A stretch of DNA of 9,085 nt from an uncultured Eubacteriales bacterium (GCA_902493155.1 CABUOE010000080.1:1-9085), one strand, 5' to 3'. Numbered from the stretch's first letter, positions 1 through 6,483 are shown. The notes: generated from the sequence alone by a model not told the origin. Numbers and translations are program-made.

Positions 1-83
1 GAGGCGTACTGCGACAGAAGTTCTTTGGTTTTCGCAAAAGATTCCATGGCGCGGTTGAAATCAGCGTCGGATATTGTTTTCAC
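1..83 (-). CDS. Unidentified protein, N-terminal 27 codons only
   Basis: This is the start of a gene directly downstream of polA, cut by the window edge. The frame reads MKTISDADFNRAMESFAKTK and then ELLSQYA. The GTG at 83-81 is preferred because AAGGGG, at the very end of polA, lies 8 nt before it. A second in-frame GTG at 92-90 overlaps the polA stop codon as GTGA and would add three residues, but it has no ribosome site at the right distance. Stop-start coupling means it is almost certainly cotranslated with polA. It is not dephospho-CoA kinase (CoaE), a common polA neighbour, because the glycine-rich P-loop that opens CoaE is absent. The visible part is polar and probably helical, with no signal peptide. 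No function can be assigned. Confidence 0.6.
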   Translation of the reverse strand, partial: MKTISDADFNRAMESFAKTKELLSQYA

Positions 84-88
84 AGTGA

Positions 89-2656
89 TCACCCCTTGGC
101 GATATACCAGTTTTTGCCGTCGTGGATGTCCACTTCCAGCTTGACCGACAGCTTCGCCGCGTTTTCCATCTCGTATTTGACGATTTCCTTGACCTTTTGG
201 ACTTCGTCCTCGGCCGCTTCCACCATCAGTTCGTCGTGAACTTGCAAGATCAGTCTGGAGCGGAGATTTTCCTCTTTCAGGCGGCGGTAGACCTTAATCA
301 TCGCCAGCTTGATGATGTCGGCGGCGGTGCCCTGGATGGGCATATTCATGGCGACCCGCTCGGAAAATCCCCGCAGGGCCGGTTTTTTGCTGTTGATGTC
401 GGGGAGGGCGCGGGGACGGTGGAACATCGTCTCCACATAGCCCAGGTTTTTGGCTTTTTCCACCGATTCTTTCATGTAGTTGTTAACACCGCTGTAGGTG
501 TTTAGATAGTCCTCGATGTACTGCTTGGCCTCCTTGACGGTGACGTGGATGTCCTGGGACAAGCTGAAGGCCGAAATGCCGTACACGATGCCGAAATTGA
601 TGGCCTTGGAGCGGCTTCTGAGCTCTGGGGGGACTTCATCGAAGGGGATGTGAAACACCTGGGAGGCGGTCATCCGGTGGATGTCTGCGCCGTCCTGGAA
701 GCCCTTGATCATATGCTCGTCGCCGGAAATGTGGGCGAGAATCCGCAGTTCGATCTGGGAGTAGTCGGCGTCCACTAGGGTAAACCCCTCCTTGGCGACG
801 AAAAACTTCCGCATTTCGGCCCCCAATGGAGTGCGGACGGGGATATTCTGGACGTTGGGGTCTAACGAACTAATCCGCCCGGTACGGGTTTCGGTCTGGT
901 TGAAGGTGGAGTGGACCCGCCGGTCGGGACGGATGCATTTTTTCAGTCCTACCACATAGGTGCTGTAGAGCTTAGAAAGCTGCCGGTACTCGAGAATTTT
1001 GTCGATAATAGGATGTAAAGGCCGAAGGCTTTCCAGCACCTCGGCGTCGGTGGAGTAGCCGGTTTTGGTCTTTTTCTTTGGGGGAAGGCCCAGCCGGTTA
1101 AAGAGCACGTCGGCAAGGTGCTGGGTGGAATTGATGTTGAAGGGCACCCCTGCCAGGCCGATGATATCGATTTTCAGCTGCTCGATCTGAGCGCTCAAAT
1201 CCTCGCCAAATTCGGTGAGGCTTCTTTCGTCGATCATAAAGCCCTCATGCTCCATGGATGCCAGCACCTCGCAGAGAGGAAGCTCGATTTCTTTATACAA
1301 AAAGTCCATCTGCCGCTCCGAGATGATGGCAGTGACGGCTTTATCGAGCTGGATGAGACAGGCGGCGTCCCAGTCCTCTTCTGGGAGGGAACAATTAAAG
1401 TCGGGCAGGTAGTTGTGCCGCATCTCCGAGAGGGAATAGGCCTTGTCGGCGTTGCTTAAGAGATAAGCCGCCAGTTTCAGGTCGGAGCGAAGGTTTGTAA
1501 GCTCCATTCCTCGATCGAAAGCCAGGTGATAGATGGGCTTTGCGTCAAAGGTCACTTTGGGAAGCTCGCTTTGTAGGATCGCCGCAAAAACTTCCTCCAG
1601 TTTGTCGGTAAACCGGACGACGGCGTGTTCGCTAGTCTGTAAGTCAATCTGGGTGAGGGTGTCTCCATCCGCCTTGACGAGAAAGCAGATTTCTGTGAGA
1701 TTTTTAAGAGTTTCTCCCATATCCGGATTTTCCCCCAGGGTATAGGGCACGCTGGGAGCTGTAGATGGGGCGGGCGTTTCGGCGGCCGCCGGCAGCTCGT
1801 CCAGGTGGAAAGCCTTCAGCACGGAGGTGAGGCCGTATTTTGTGAGGAATGCGGCGAGCGCGGGAGCGTCGGGCTGTTTGCCCGCCAAATCCTTGGGGTC
1901 GAAGGGCAGGGGGACGTTACAGATGATTTCCCCCAGCTTGCGGCTTAAAATAGCTTCCTCCCGGTGCTCTTCAATGAGCTTTTTGATCCGGGGGGTGGCG
2001 GAAATGCTGTTTAAATTGTCGAGGATTTCCTGCAAACTGTGATGGCTTTGGATCAGCGATAGGGCGGTCTTTTCGCCGATGCCCTTGACGCCTGGGATGT
2101 TGTCGGAGCTGTCCCCCATGAGGGATTTGACCTCGATGAGCTGCTTGGGGGAAACGCCGTACTGTTCCATGACGGCTTCCGGGGTGTAAAGGATATCCCC
2201 TTTATTGGAGGCCAGATTGATGGAGACCCGGCCGCTTGCCAATTGGAGCGAATCCCGGTCGCCGGTGGCAATAATGCAGGTATCTCCTTCGTGGGCGTCG
2301 GCGTAGGCCGCCAAGGTGCCCAGGATGTCGTCGGCTTCAAAGCCCTCGATGCCGACGACAGTTCCCCCTGCCAATGTTACGAATTCCTTTCCCAGCGGCA
2401 TCTGGACGAGAAGCTCGTCCGCCGTGGGACCGCGGGTGCCCTTGTAGTCACCGAACATCTTGTGGCGGAAGGTGGGGGCGTGGACGTCGTAGGCGGTCAC
2501 CACCACGTCGGGCTCAAAGGCGTTTATCAGCTTCTGGTAGGTTTTTGCAAAGCCCAAAAGGGCGTTTGTAGGGGTGCCGTCGGGGGACGACAGGTGCCGA
2601 ATGGCGAAAAAGGACCGGTTCATCAGCGAGTTATAGTCGATGGCTAGAATCTTCAT
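89..2656 (-). CDS. polA: DNA polymerase I
   Basis: An 855-residue family A DNA polymerase that fills gaps, removes Okazaki primers and acts in excision repair. Residues 1-290 are the 5' nuclease: acidic metal ligands are visible at D7, D57, E107, D109, D110, D133, D135, D182 and D185, followed by the helix-hairpin-helix GVKGIGEKTALSL (189-201). Residues 310-450 match the position of the 3'-5' exonuclease, but the DxE metal motif is replaced by VKADG (327-331), so proofreading is probably lost, as in Bacillus and Thermus Pol I. Residues 455-855 are the polymerase: RTGRISSLDPNVQNIP (591-606), motif A DYSQIELR (D631), motif B with R680, K684, F688 and Y692, and motif C QVHDE (D808). F688 matches E. 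coli F762, which disfavours dideoxynucleotides. Length is slightly below E. coli (928). The ATG at 2656 follows AGGAAAGGAA by 6 nt. Transcription probably starts near 2767. Confidence 0.98.
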   Translation of the reverse strand: MKILAIDYNSLMNRSFFAIRHLSSPDGTPTNALLGFAKTYQKLINAFEPDVVVTAYDVHAPTFRHKMFGDYKGTRGPTADELLVQMPLGKEFVTLAGGTVVGIEGFEADDILGTLAAYADAHEGDTCIIATGDRDSLQLASGRVSINLASNKGDILYTPEAVMEQYGVSPKQLIEVKSLMGDSSDNIPGVKGIGEKTALSLIQSHHSLQEILDNLNSISATPRIKKLIEEHREEAILSRKLGEIICNVPLPFDPKDLAGKQPDAPALAAFLTKYGLTSVLKAFHLDELPAAAETPAPSTAPSVPYTLGENPDMGETLKNLTEICFLVKADGDTLTQIDLQTSEHAVVRFTDKLEEVFAAILQSELPKVTFDAKPIYHLAFDRGMELTNLRSDLKLAAYLLSNADKAYSLSEMRHNYLPDFNCSLPEEDWDAACLIQLDKAVTAIISERQMDFLYKEIELPLCEVLASMEHEGFMIDERSLTEFGEDLSAQIEQLKIDIIGLAGVPFNINSTQHLADVLFNRLGLPPKKKTKTGYSTDAEVLESLRPLHPIIDKILEYRQLSKLYSTYVVGLKKCIRPDRRVHSTFNQTETRTGRISSLDPNVQNIPVRTPLGAEMRKFFVAKEGFTLVDADYSQIELRILAHISGDEHMIKGFQDGADIHRMTASQVFHIPFDEVPPELRSRSKAINFGIVYGISAFSLSQDIHVTVKEAKQYIEDYLNTYSGVNNYMKESVEKAKNLGYVETMFHRPRALPDINSKKPALRGFSERVAMNMPIQGTAADIIKLAMIKVYRRLKEENLRSRLILQVHDELMVEAAEDEVQKVKEIVKYEMENAAKLSVKLEVDIHDGKNWYIAKG

Positions 2657-2708
2657 GGAAAAATTCCTTTCCTGTTTATGGGAGAATCGGTTTTCCGATT
2701 GGTTGCGG

Positions 2709-2737
2709 TTGACGGTATTTCAGTTTCCGATTATAAT
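2709..2737 (+). promoter_or_regulatory. Sigma-A-type promoter for dusB
   Basis: TTGACG (2709-2714), a 17-bp spacer, then a perfect TATAAT (2732-2737). The predicted start is near 2744, giving a leader of about 111 nt before the dusB ATG. It fires rightward through the facing polA promoter. Confidence 0.78.
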
Positions 2738-2739
2738 AG

Positions 2740-2759
2740 AAAGGCGCGTAAGCGCCTTT
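2740..2759. repeat. Perfect 8-bp inverted repeat between facing promoters
   Basis: AAAGGCGC, loop GTAA, GCGCCTTT. It spans about -4 to +16 of the dusB promoter and about +8 to +28 of the polA transcript. In polA mRNA it would fold as a short GC-rich hairpin near the 5' end. As DNA it is a possible operator able to act on both promoters. The repeat is seen directly; any function is inferred. Confidence 0.6.
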
Positions 2760-2773
2760 GCATATACCCAATT

Positions 2774-2802
2774 AGTATATCATATTTGCTTGGATTTTAC
2801 AA
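2774..2802 (-). promoter_or_regulatory. Sigma-A-type promoter for polA
   Basis: Read on the minus strand: TTGTAA (2802-2797), a 17-bp spacer, TATACT (2779-2774), with the extended -10 TGA just upstream. The predicted start is near 2767, giving a leader of about 111 nt to the polA ATG. It points leftward, toward the dusB promoter. Confidence 0.7.
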
Positions 2803-2854
2803 CGAATCTCCGGATTTTAGCAGGGAAAACCGGCGGGAAAGGATTTTTTATCTG

Positions 2855-3835
2855 ATGGATACCATAAAAATCGGAAATGTAGAAATCAAAAAAACGGCAG
2901 CCCTTGCCCCTATGGCGTCGGTGGCGGACAGAGCTTATCGTGAGATCTGCAAGGAGTGGGGAGCCTGCTATGTGGTAGGGGAACTGACCTCCGCCAAGGC
3001 GCTGACCTTTTCCGACCGCAAAACCGAGGAACTGCTTTTTGTCTCCGATACTGAGCGGCCCATGGCGGTTCAGCTGTTCGGAAGCGAACCGGACGTCATG
3101 GCAAAAGGAGCGGAAAAGGCCCTTAAATATCATCCCGACATCCTGGACATAAACATGGGCTGTCCGGTGCCCAAGGTGGCGGGAAACGGCGCAGGCGCCG
3201 CCCTGATGAAAGACCCACAGCTTGCCTATGAAATCGTCAAAGCGGTGGTCAGCGTCTCAAATGTGCCGGTTACAGTGAAAATCCGCAAGGGCTGGGACGA
3301 AAATTCCGTCAACGCCGTACCTTTTGCCCAGCTCATGGAAAAGGCGGGCGCTGCCGCCATCACCGTCCACGGCCGCACCAAAAACCAGATGTATCGGCCC
3401 TCTTCCGACAGTGCCATCATCAAGGCGGTGAAGGAAGCGGTGTCGGTGCCGGTCATCGGCAACGGGGATATCCTCACCGCCGAGGACGCGGCGAGAATGT
3501 ACGAGGAAACCTGCTGTGACCTTGTGATGGTGGGTCGGGGCAGCTACGGAAACCCTTTTTTATTCCGGCAGATCGAAAGCTATCTGGAAACCGGGACCAT
3601 TCCGCCCCTGCCGCCCCTTTCTGAGCGGCTTTCGGTGATGCGAAAACAGGTGGAATTGGCCGTTAAATACAAAGGCGAATACATCGGTATGCGGGAGAGC
3701 CGGCGGACGGCGTCCTACTATCTCAAGGGCATCGGCGGGGCGGCCAAGCTGCGGGCTCTCTGCGGGCAGCTGAAAACGATGGAAGACCTGGATCGGATCA
3801 TTGAGACAGCTCTGTCCCACGGGGACAGGGTGTAA
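2855..3835 (+). CDS. dusB: tRNA-dihydrouridine synthase (DusB/NifR3 type)
   Basis: A 326-residue flavin (FMN) TIM-barrel enzyme that reduces specific uridines of tRNA to dihydrouridine with NADPH, in the cytoplasm. Visible family marks: LAPMASVADRAYRE (17-30) at the flavin site; the catalytic loop NMGCPVPK (100-107) with active-site C103; VKIRKGW (141-147) with K142; VHGRT (171-175) with H172; VIGNGDI (200-206); and the phosphate-binding VMVGRGSYGNP (224-234). The C-terminal helical tRNA-binding part (about 255-326) is present, so the gene is full length. An in-frame ATG at 2678 would add 59 residues, but it lies upstream of the promoter and the extension resembles no Dus protein. ATG 2855 begins the conserved barrel and follows AAAGGA by 11 nt, a rather long spacer. 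DusB is the best subfamily guess; a DusA or DusC identity is less likely. It is monocistronic. Confidence 0.93.
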   Translation: MDTIKIGNVEIKKTAALAPMASVADRAYREICKEWGACYVVGELTSAKALTFSDRKTEELLFVSDTERPMAVQLFGSEPDVMAKGAEKALKYHPDILDINMGCPVPKVAGNGAGAALMKDPQLAYEIVKAVVSVSNVPVTVKIRKGWDENSVNAVPFAQLMEKAGAAAITVHGRTKNQMYRPSSDSAIIKAVKEAVSVPVIGNGDILTAEDAARMYEETCCDLVMVGRGSYGNPFLFRQIESYLETGTIPPLPPLSERLSVMRKQVELAVKYKGEYIGMRESRRTASYYLKGIGGAAKLRALCGQLKTMEDLDRIIETALSHGDRV

Positions 3836-3859
3836 GGCCGAAGCGGTTCTGTCCGGACG

Positions 3860-3897
3860 AAAAAATCCCTTTCCGAGTTTTTCGGAAAGGGATTTTT
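3860..3897. terminator. Bidirectional intrinsic terminator between dusB and the DUF4234 gene
   Basis: A perfect 16-bp stem (AAAAATCCCTTTCCGA at 3861-3876 and its complement at 3882-3897) with a 5-nt loop. A-runs and T-runs flank the stem, so either strand ends in a U-tract. It starts 25 bp after the dusB stop and 12 bp beyond the stop of the converging gene. Confidence 0.92.
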
Positions 3898-3909
3898 GAC
3901 AGAAGGAGG

Positions 3910-4317
3910 CTACATCGTCTGTGTTTTTGTTCCAAACATGGCGGAATTGTAAGCAAATGCCAGATTGTTGAAGTTCTTGATGAAGAGGTAGAGCCCGACC
4001 CAGGAGAGGATGGAGCAGGTCAGGTATCCCAGCAGATGGAACAGCAGATAGGTGACACCGTTGTCGGAACAGGGGACCTGGTTGCGGTCGCAGAGATCCT
4101 TGATCCGTTCGCCCTGCTCATAGTACCAAAATAGGTCGTAGAGCCCGCAGGTGACAAGGGAGAGCAAAATCACGATACCCGGATCGGTATTCCGGTTGTC
4201 GTTTCCCACCATGATATTCATGTCCCTGGTCGTGGTGTAGAGAAAATAGAAAAAATAGATGCCGCAGGTGATGATGCTCAGCAAAAAGACGGTGGCGAAA
4301 TTCCGTTGACGAATCAT
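3910..4317 (-). CDS. DUF4234 domain membrane protein
   Basis: A 135-residue integral membrane protein of unknown function. Two copies of the DUF4234 signature are visible: LLSIITCGIYFFYFLY (12-27) and LLSLVTCGLYDLFWYY (51-66). Each starts a membrane helix and is followed by a polar segment (TTTRDMN; EQGERIKDL). A third hydrophobic stretch covers about 88-114. The first residues, MIRQRN, are basic and there is no cleavable signal peptide. The start codon is firmly placed by AGGAGG 5 nt upstream. It lies 27 bp after the DUF2752 gene on the same strand and ends 12 bp before the shared terminator, so the two form a closed operon. The family identification rests on the repeated TCGIY motif; the cellular role is unknown. 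Confidence 0.85.
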   Translation of the reverse strand: MIRQRNFATVFLLSIITCGIYFFYFLYTTTRDMNIMVGNDNRNTDPGIVILLSLVTCGLYDLFWYYEQGERIKDLCDRNQVPCSDNGVTYLLFHLLGYLTCSILSWVGLYLFIKNFNNLAFAYNSAMFGTKTQTM

Positions 4318-4344
4318 AATGACCTCCTGAAAAACTGCCTGAAG

Positions 4345-4770
4345 CTACAGGCTTGTAATCCATGTATAAATTTGATAGAAAACGCTCTCCTGGTTGTAAT
4401 CCATGGGCGGCGTGTGAGGGAAGAACAAGATCATCCGCAGGATGTAGACCCCGAAAAACAGTACGGCGAGAGAAAGCCACAGGATGTTGTCAGCCCGTTT
4501 ATTTTTGAAAAGCCCCTGAGGACGGAAAACGCCTACGAGAATCAGAGGAGCCGCCAGAAACCACAGCGGGTGCCAGGTAAAGGCGCTTTGAAAATCCAGT
4601 TGCAGAGCGGAGAGATACGCTCTCGTCATGCCGCAGCCGGGACAGGGAAATCCAGTGATGTTCCGGATGGGACAGCCCCATGTAAACACCAAAACAATCA
4701 GCGCGGCGGCGACAAGGCACCAGAGCCATTTTTTTCCGTTTTTCATATTGCCCCGCTTTCTCTGCAGCAT
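4345..4770 (-). CDS. DUF2752 domain membrane protein
   Basis: A 141-residue membrane protein of unknown function. The DUF2752 hallmark FPCPGCGMTRA (41-51) is intact, with C43 and C46 arranged as CPGC and another cysteine at C33 (WGCP). Hydrophobic helices are expected at about 14-31, 66-83 and 97-116; the CPGCG loop follows the first helix. The ATG at 4770 was chosen because GGAAGGG lies 7 nt upstream. An internal ATG at 4746, giving MKNGKKWLW, has only a weak GCGGGG site and is the alternative start. It is the first gene of a two-gene operon with the DUF4234 protein, driven by a promoter divergent from rnpB. The paired cysteines could bind a metal or form a disulfide, but no biochemical role is known to me. 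Confidence 0.85.
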   Translation of the reverse strand: MLQRKRGNMKNGKKWLWCLVAAALIVLVFTWGCPIRNITGFPCPGCGMTRAYLSALQLDFQSAFTWHPLWFLAAPLILVGVFRPQGLFKNKRADNILWLSLAVLFFGVYILRMILFFPHTPPMDYNQESVFYQIYTWITSL

Positions 4771-4843
4771 CCCAAAACCCTTCCGGGACGTTCATAAAAA
4801 GAAACGATGATTTTGGCTTTGCGACTTCAACTTTGCAACAAAA

Positions 4844-4872
4844 ATCCTATCATGTTTTTAGGTTGCTGTCAA
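4844..4872 (-). promoter_or_regulatory. Sigma-A-type promoter for the DUF2752-DUF4234 operon
   Basis: Read on the minus strand: perfect TTGACA (4872-4867), a 17-bp spacer, TAGGAT (4849-4844), with an extended -10 TGA. The predicted start is near 4837, giving a leader of about 67 nt. Confidence 0.72.
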
Positions 4873-4888
4873 CGGTTCCTCGTTGACA
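4867..4888. repeat. Inverted repeat formed by two divergent -35 boxes
   Basis: TGTCAACG (4867-4874), 6 bp, CGTTGACA (4881-4888). The arms are perfect 8-bp complements and contain the -35 hexamers of the two divergent promoters. The two-base extension beyond the shared TTGACA (CG on the inner side) makes the symmetry longer than the promoters alone require. Confidence 0.7.
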
Positions 4889-4911
4889 AAATCCCCGATT
4901 CCTGGTATGAT
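4883..4911 (+). promoter_or_regulatory. Sigma-A promoter for rnpB
   Basis: Perfect TTGACA (4883-4888), a 17-bp spacer, TATGAT (4906-4911). The predicted start is at 4918-4919, exactly where helix P1 of the RNA begins. Confidence 0.88.
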
Positions 4912-4918
4912 GGAGTGC

Positions 4919-5250
4919 ATGAGCAAGCTATGTGGCAGCGCGGCCTTCTGGCCGTGAGGAAAGTCCGAGCATCACAGGGCAGGGTAGCTGCTAACGGCAG
5001 CCGAAGGCGACTTTAGGGAAAGTGCAACAGAGAGATACCGCCGGATTTAGTCCGGTAAGGGTGGAAAGGCGAGGTAAGAGCTCACCGGGGCGGGGGAGAC
5101 CCCGCTGCCATGTAAACCCTATCCGATGCAACACCGACTGGGGGGTTATCGTTGGCCCGGCGCTCCCGACGGGTGGCTGGAGCAAGGCGGCGACGTCTTG
5201 TCGAGATAGATTGTCACACACGACAGAACTCGGCTTACCGGCTTGGTCAT
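4919..5250 (+). ncRNA. rnpB: RNase P catalytic RNA, class A
   Basis: The ribozyme that cleaves the 5' leader from pre-tRNAs together with the RnpA protein. Conserved blocks occur in order: GAGGAAAGTCC (4956-4966, 5' strand of P4), CAGGGCAGGGT (4975-4985), GTGCAACAGAGAGATACCGC (5022-5041), GAGGTAAGAGCTCACC (5071-5086), the GGGTGG segment that would pair with tRNA CCA (5171-5176) and ACAGAACTCGGCTTA (5223-5237, 3' strand of P4). The ends pair as P1: ATGAGCAAGC (4919-4928) with GCTTGGTCAT (5241-5250), with one G-G mismatch. At about 332 nt it is a little shorter than E. coli M1 RNA. Its layout resembles class A rather than the Bacillus class B, which fits Clostridia. Small open frames across this region are not genes. 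Confidence 0.96.
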
Positions 5251-5255
5251 ACCAG

Positions 5256-5299
5256 AATTTGGACAGGAGCTTGGTTTTCAGGCTTCTGTCCAAATTTTT
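5256..5299 (+). terminator. rnpB intrinsic terminator
   Basis: Stem AATTTGGACAGGAGC (5256-5270) pairs with GCTTCTGTCCAAATT (5282-5296), including one G-U pair, with an 11-nt loop. A T-run at 5295-5299 follows. It sits 5 nt after the 3' arm of P1. Between here and the next promoter (5300-5380) the DNA is AT-rich and I see no gene. Confidence 0.9.
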
Positions 5300-5380
5300 A
5301 TGGATGCCCCAAAGCCGCTTTCTAAAAAGTGTCTTACTGAAAAGAAAATTTAGATTTTTTAGAGATTCCAATAAAAATAG

Positions 5381-5409
5381 TTGACATTGATTGTCGTTAG
5401 GTGTATAAT
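5381..5409 (+). promoter_or_regulatory. Consensus sigma-A promoter of the ABC transporter operon
   Basis: Perfect TTGACA (5381-5386), 17-bp spacer, perfect TATAAT (5404-5409). The AT-rich tract just upstream (about 5338-5380) could act as an UP element. The predicted start is near 5416, giving a leader of about 60 nt. GACA-5-TGTC (5383-5395) overlaps the -35 and is a weak operator candidate. Confidence 0.88.
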
Positions 5410-5419
5410 ACAATCGATT

Positions 5420-5448
5420 TAAAGGTTTAAAGCGATAAATAACCTTTA
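5420..5448 (+). promoter_or_regulatory. Leader hairpin of the ABC transporter operon
   Basis: TAAAGGTT (5420-5427) pairs with AACCTTTA (5441-5448), with a 12-nt loop containing AGCGATAA. It forms close to the 5' end of the transcript, ahead of the AAGGGTG ribosome site. There is no T-run, so it is not a terminator. It may stabilise the mRNA or affect translation. No T-box sequence or tryptophan-rich leader peptide is visible. Confidence 0.45.
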
Positions 5449-5475
5449 TGATTTTATGACGAAGGGTGAACAATC

Positions 5476-6459
5476 ATGAAAATGACATGGAAAAAAGGAC
5501 TCTGTCTGACTCTGGCTGCCGTAATGGCTTCTATGGCCTTCACTGGCTGCGGCGCAGGCGGAAAAGAAGCAAAGGATACCTATACCGTAGGTATCTGTCA
5601 GTTGGTACAGCATCCCGCTTTGGATGAGGCCACCAGAGGTTTTCAGGAAGCTCTGACCGAGAAGCTGGGCGACAAGGTGACTTTTGATTTGCAGAACGCC
5701 TCCGGTGAAGGAACCAACTGTACGACCATTGTCTCCAAATTTGTTTCCGATAAAGTTGATTTGATCATGGCAAACGCCACCGACGCGCTGGCTGCTGCTT
5801 CTCAGGCTACCGAGACCATCCCGGTCGTCGCCACTTCCATCACCGACTATGCTACCGCTTTGGGCATCACCGACTGGACCGGAACCACCGGCTTTAATGT
5901 AACCGGTACCTCCGACCTGGCTCCCTTGGAAGAACAGGCCCAGATGATCAAAGAACTGGTTCCCGACGCTCAGAACGTGGGCATCCTTTACTGCTCGGCT
6001 GAAAAGAACTCCAAATATCAGTCCACCGTGATCCAGGAAAGCCTGAACAAGTTGGGACTGAACCCCAAGGAGTACACCTTTGTTGACACCAACGATGTTT
6101 CCGCAGTAACCCAGCAGGCTGTCGCTGACTGCGATGTCATCTTTGTCCCCACCGACAATACCGCCGCTTCTAACGCGGAGGCCATCAACAACATTACCGA
6201 ACCGGCCGGAATTCCTGTTTTCGCTGGAGAGGAAGGCATCTGTAAAGGCTGCGGTCTGGTTACTCTCTCCATTAGCTACTATGACATCGGCTACAAGGCC
6301 GGCGAGATGGCTTACGAGATTCTGGTCAACGGAGCAGATCCCGCTACCATGGAGATCGAGTACGCAAAAGACCTCACAAAGAAGTATATGCCGGAACGCG
6401 CCGAGGCAATCGGCCTGACCATCCCCGAGGATTATGAGGCCATCATCGTTACCGAATAA
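5476..6459 (+). CDS. ABC transporter substrate-binding lipoprotein (PF04392/COG2984 type)
   Basis: A 327-residue extracellular ligand-binding lipoprotein. A basic start (MKMTWKK), a hydrophobic core and the lipobox AFTGC put lipidation at C25. The mature part is a periplasmic-binding-protein fold of the ABC_sub_bind family: YTVGICQLVQHPALDEA (36-52) is the typical first strand and ligand loop, KFVSDKVDLIMANAT (88-102) and PVVATSITD (116-124) the next strands, and IPVFAGEEG (246-254) with LSISYYDIGYKAGEMA (264-279) the C-terminal family signature. A CxxC (C256-C259) follows GEEG. Family members in Streptococcus (TrpX) and C. difficile (CD0873) have been linked to aromatic amino acids; the ligand here is unproven. 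The ATG follows AAGGGTG by 7 nt. Codon use is more biased than in its neighbours, consistent with high expression. It is the first gene of a three-gene import operon. Confidence 0.93.
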   Translation: MKMTWKKGLCLTLAAVMASMAFTGCGAGGKEAKDTYTVGICQLVQHPALDEATRGFQEALTEKLGDKVTFDLQNASGEGTNCTTIVSKFVSDKVDLIMANATDALAAASQATETIPVVATSITDYATALGITDWTGTTGFNVTGTSDLAPLEEQAQMIKELVPDAQNVGILYCSAEKNSKYQSTVIQESLNKLGLNPKEYTFVDTNDVSAVTQQAVADCDVIFVPTDNTAASNAEAINNITEPAGIPVFAGEEGICKGCGLVTLSISYYDIGYKAGEMAYEILVNGADPATMEIEYAKDLTKKYMPERAEAIGLTIPEDYEAIIVTE

Positions 6460-6483
6460 TTTTGACTCAATTATATAACGGCA

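Noticed and set aside
2243..2647. 134-codon plus-strand frame opposite polA
   Set aside because: It is antisense to the well-conserved 5' nuclease domain of polA and has glycine/valine-rich composition typical of a shadow frame.
2678..2854. 59-codon N-terminal extension of the dusB frame
   Set aside because: It starts upstream of the dusB promoter, crosses the intergenic regulatory region and has no Dus-like sequence; ATG 2855 starts the conserved barrel.
3812..3828. Perfect 7-bp hairpin CTGTCCC-ACG-GGGACAG at the end of dusB
   Set aside because: It lies within codons, has no T-run, and the strong terminator is 32 bp further on; most likely incidental.
4118..4480. 120-codon minus-strand frame bridging DUF2752 and DUF4234
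   Set aside because: It overlaps both real genes in another frame, is His- and Arg-rich without a fold signature, and would destroy the operon logic.
4306..4797. 163-codon open frame on the plus strand opposite the DUF2752 gene
   Set aside because: It is a mirror of the real minus-strand gene, polar and without domain character; the minus frame has membrane helices, CPGCG and a good ribosome site.
5448..5459. Three-codon leader peptide (ATG ATT TTA TGA) before the binding-protein gene
   Set aside because: No ribosome site in front, no regulatory codons, and such a short frame is expected by chance.
4991..5473. 160-codon minus-strand frame across rnpB
   Set aside because: It covers the conserved RNase P RNA, its terminator and the next promoter; no protein family features.
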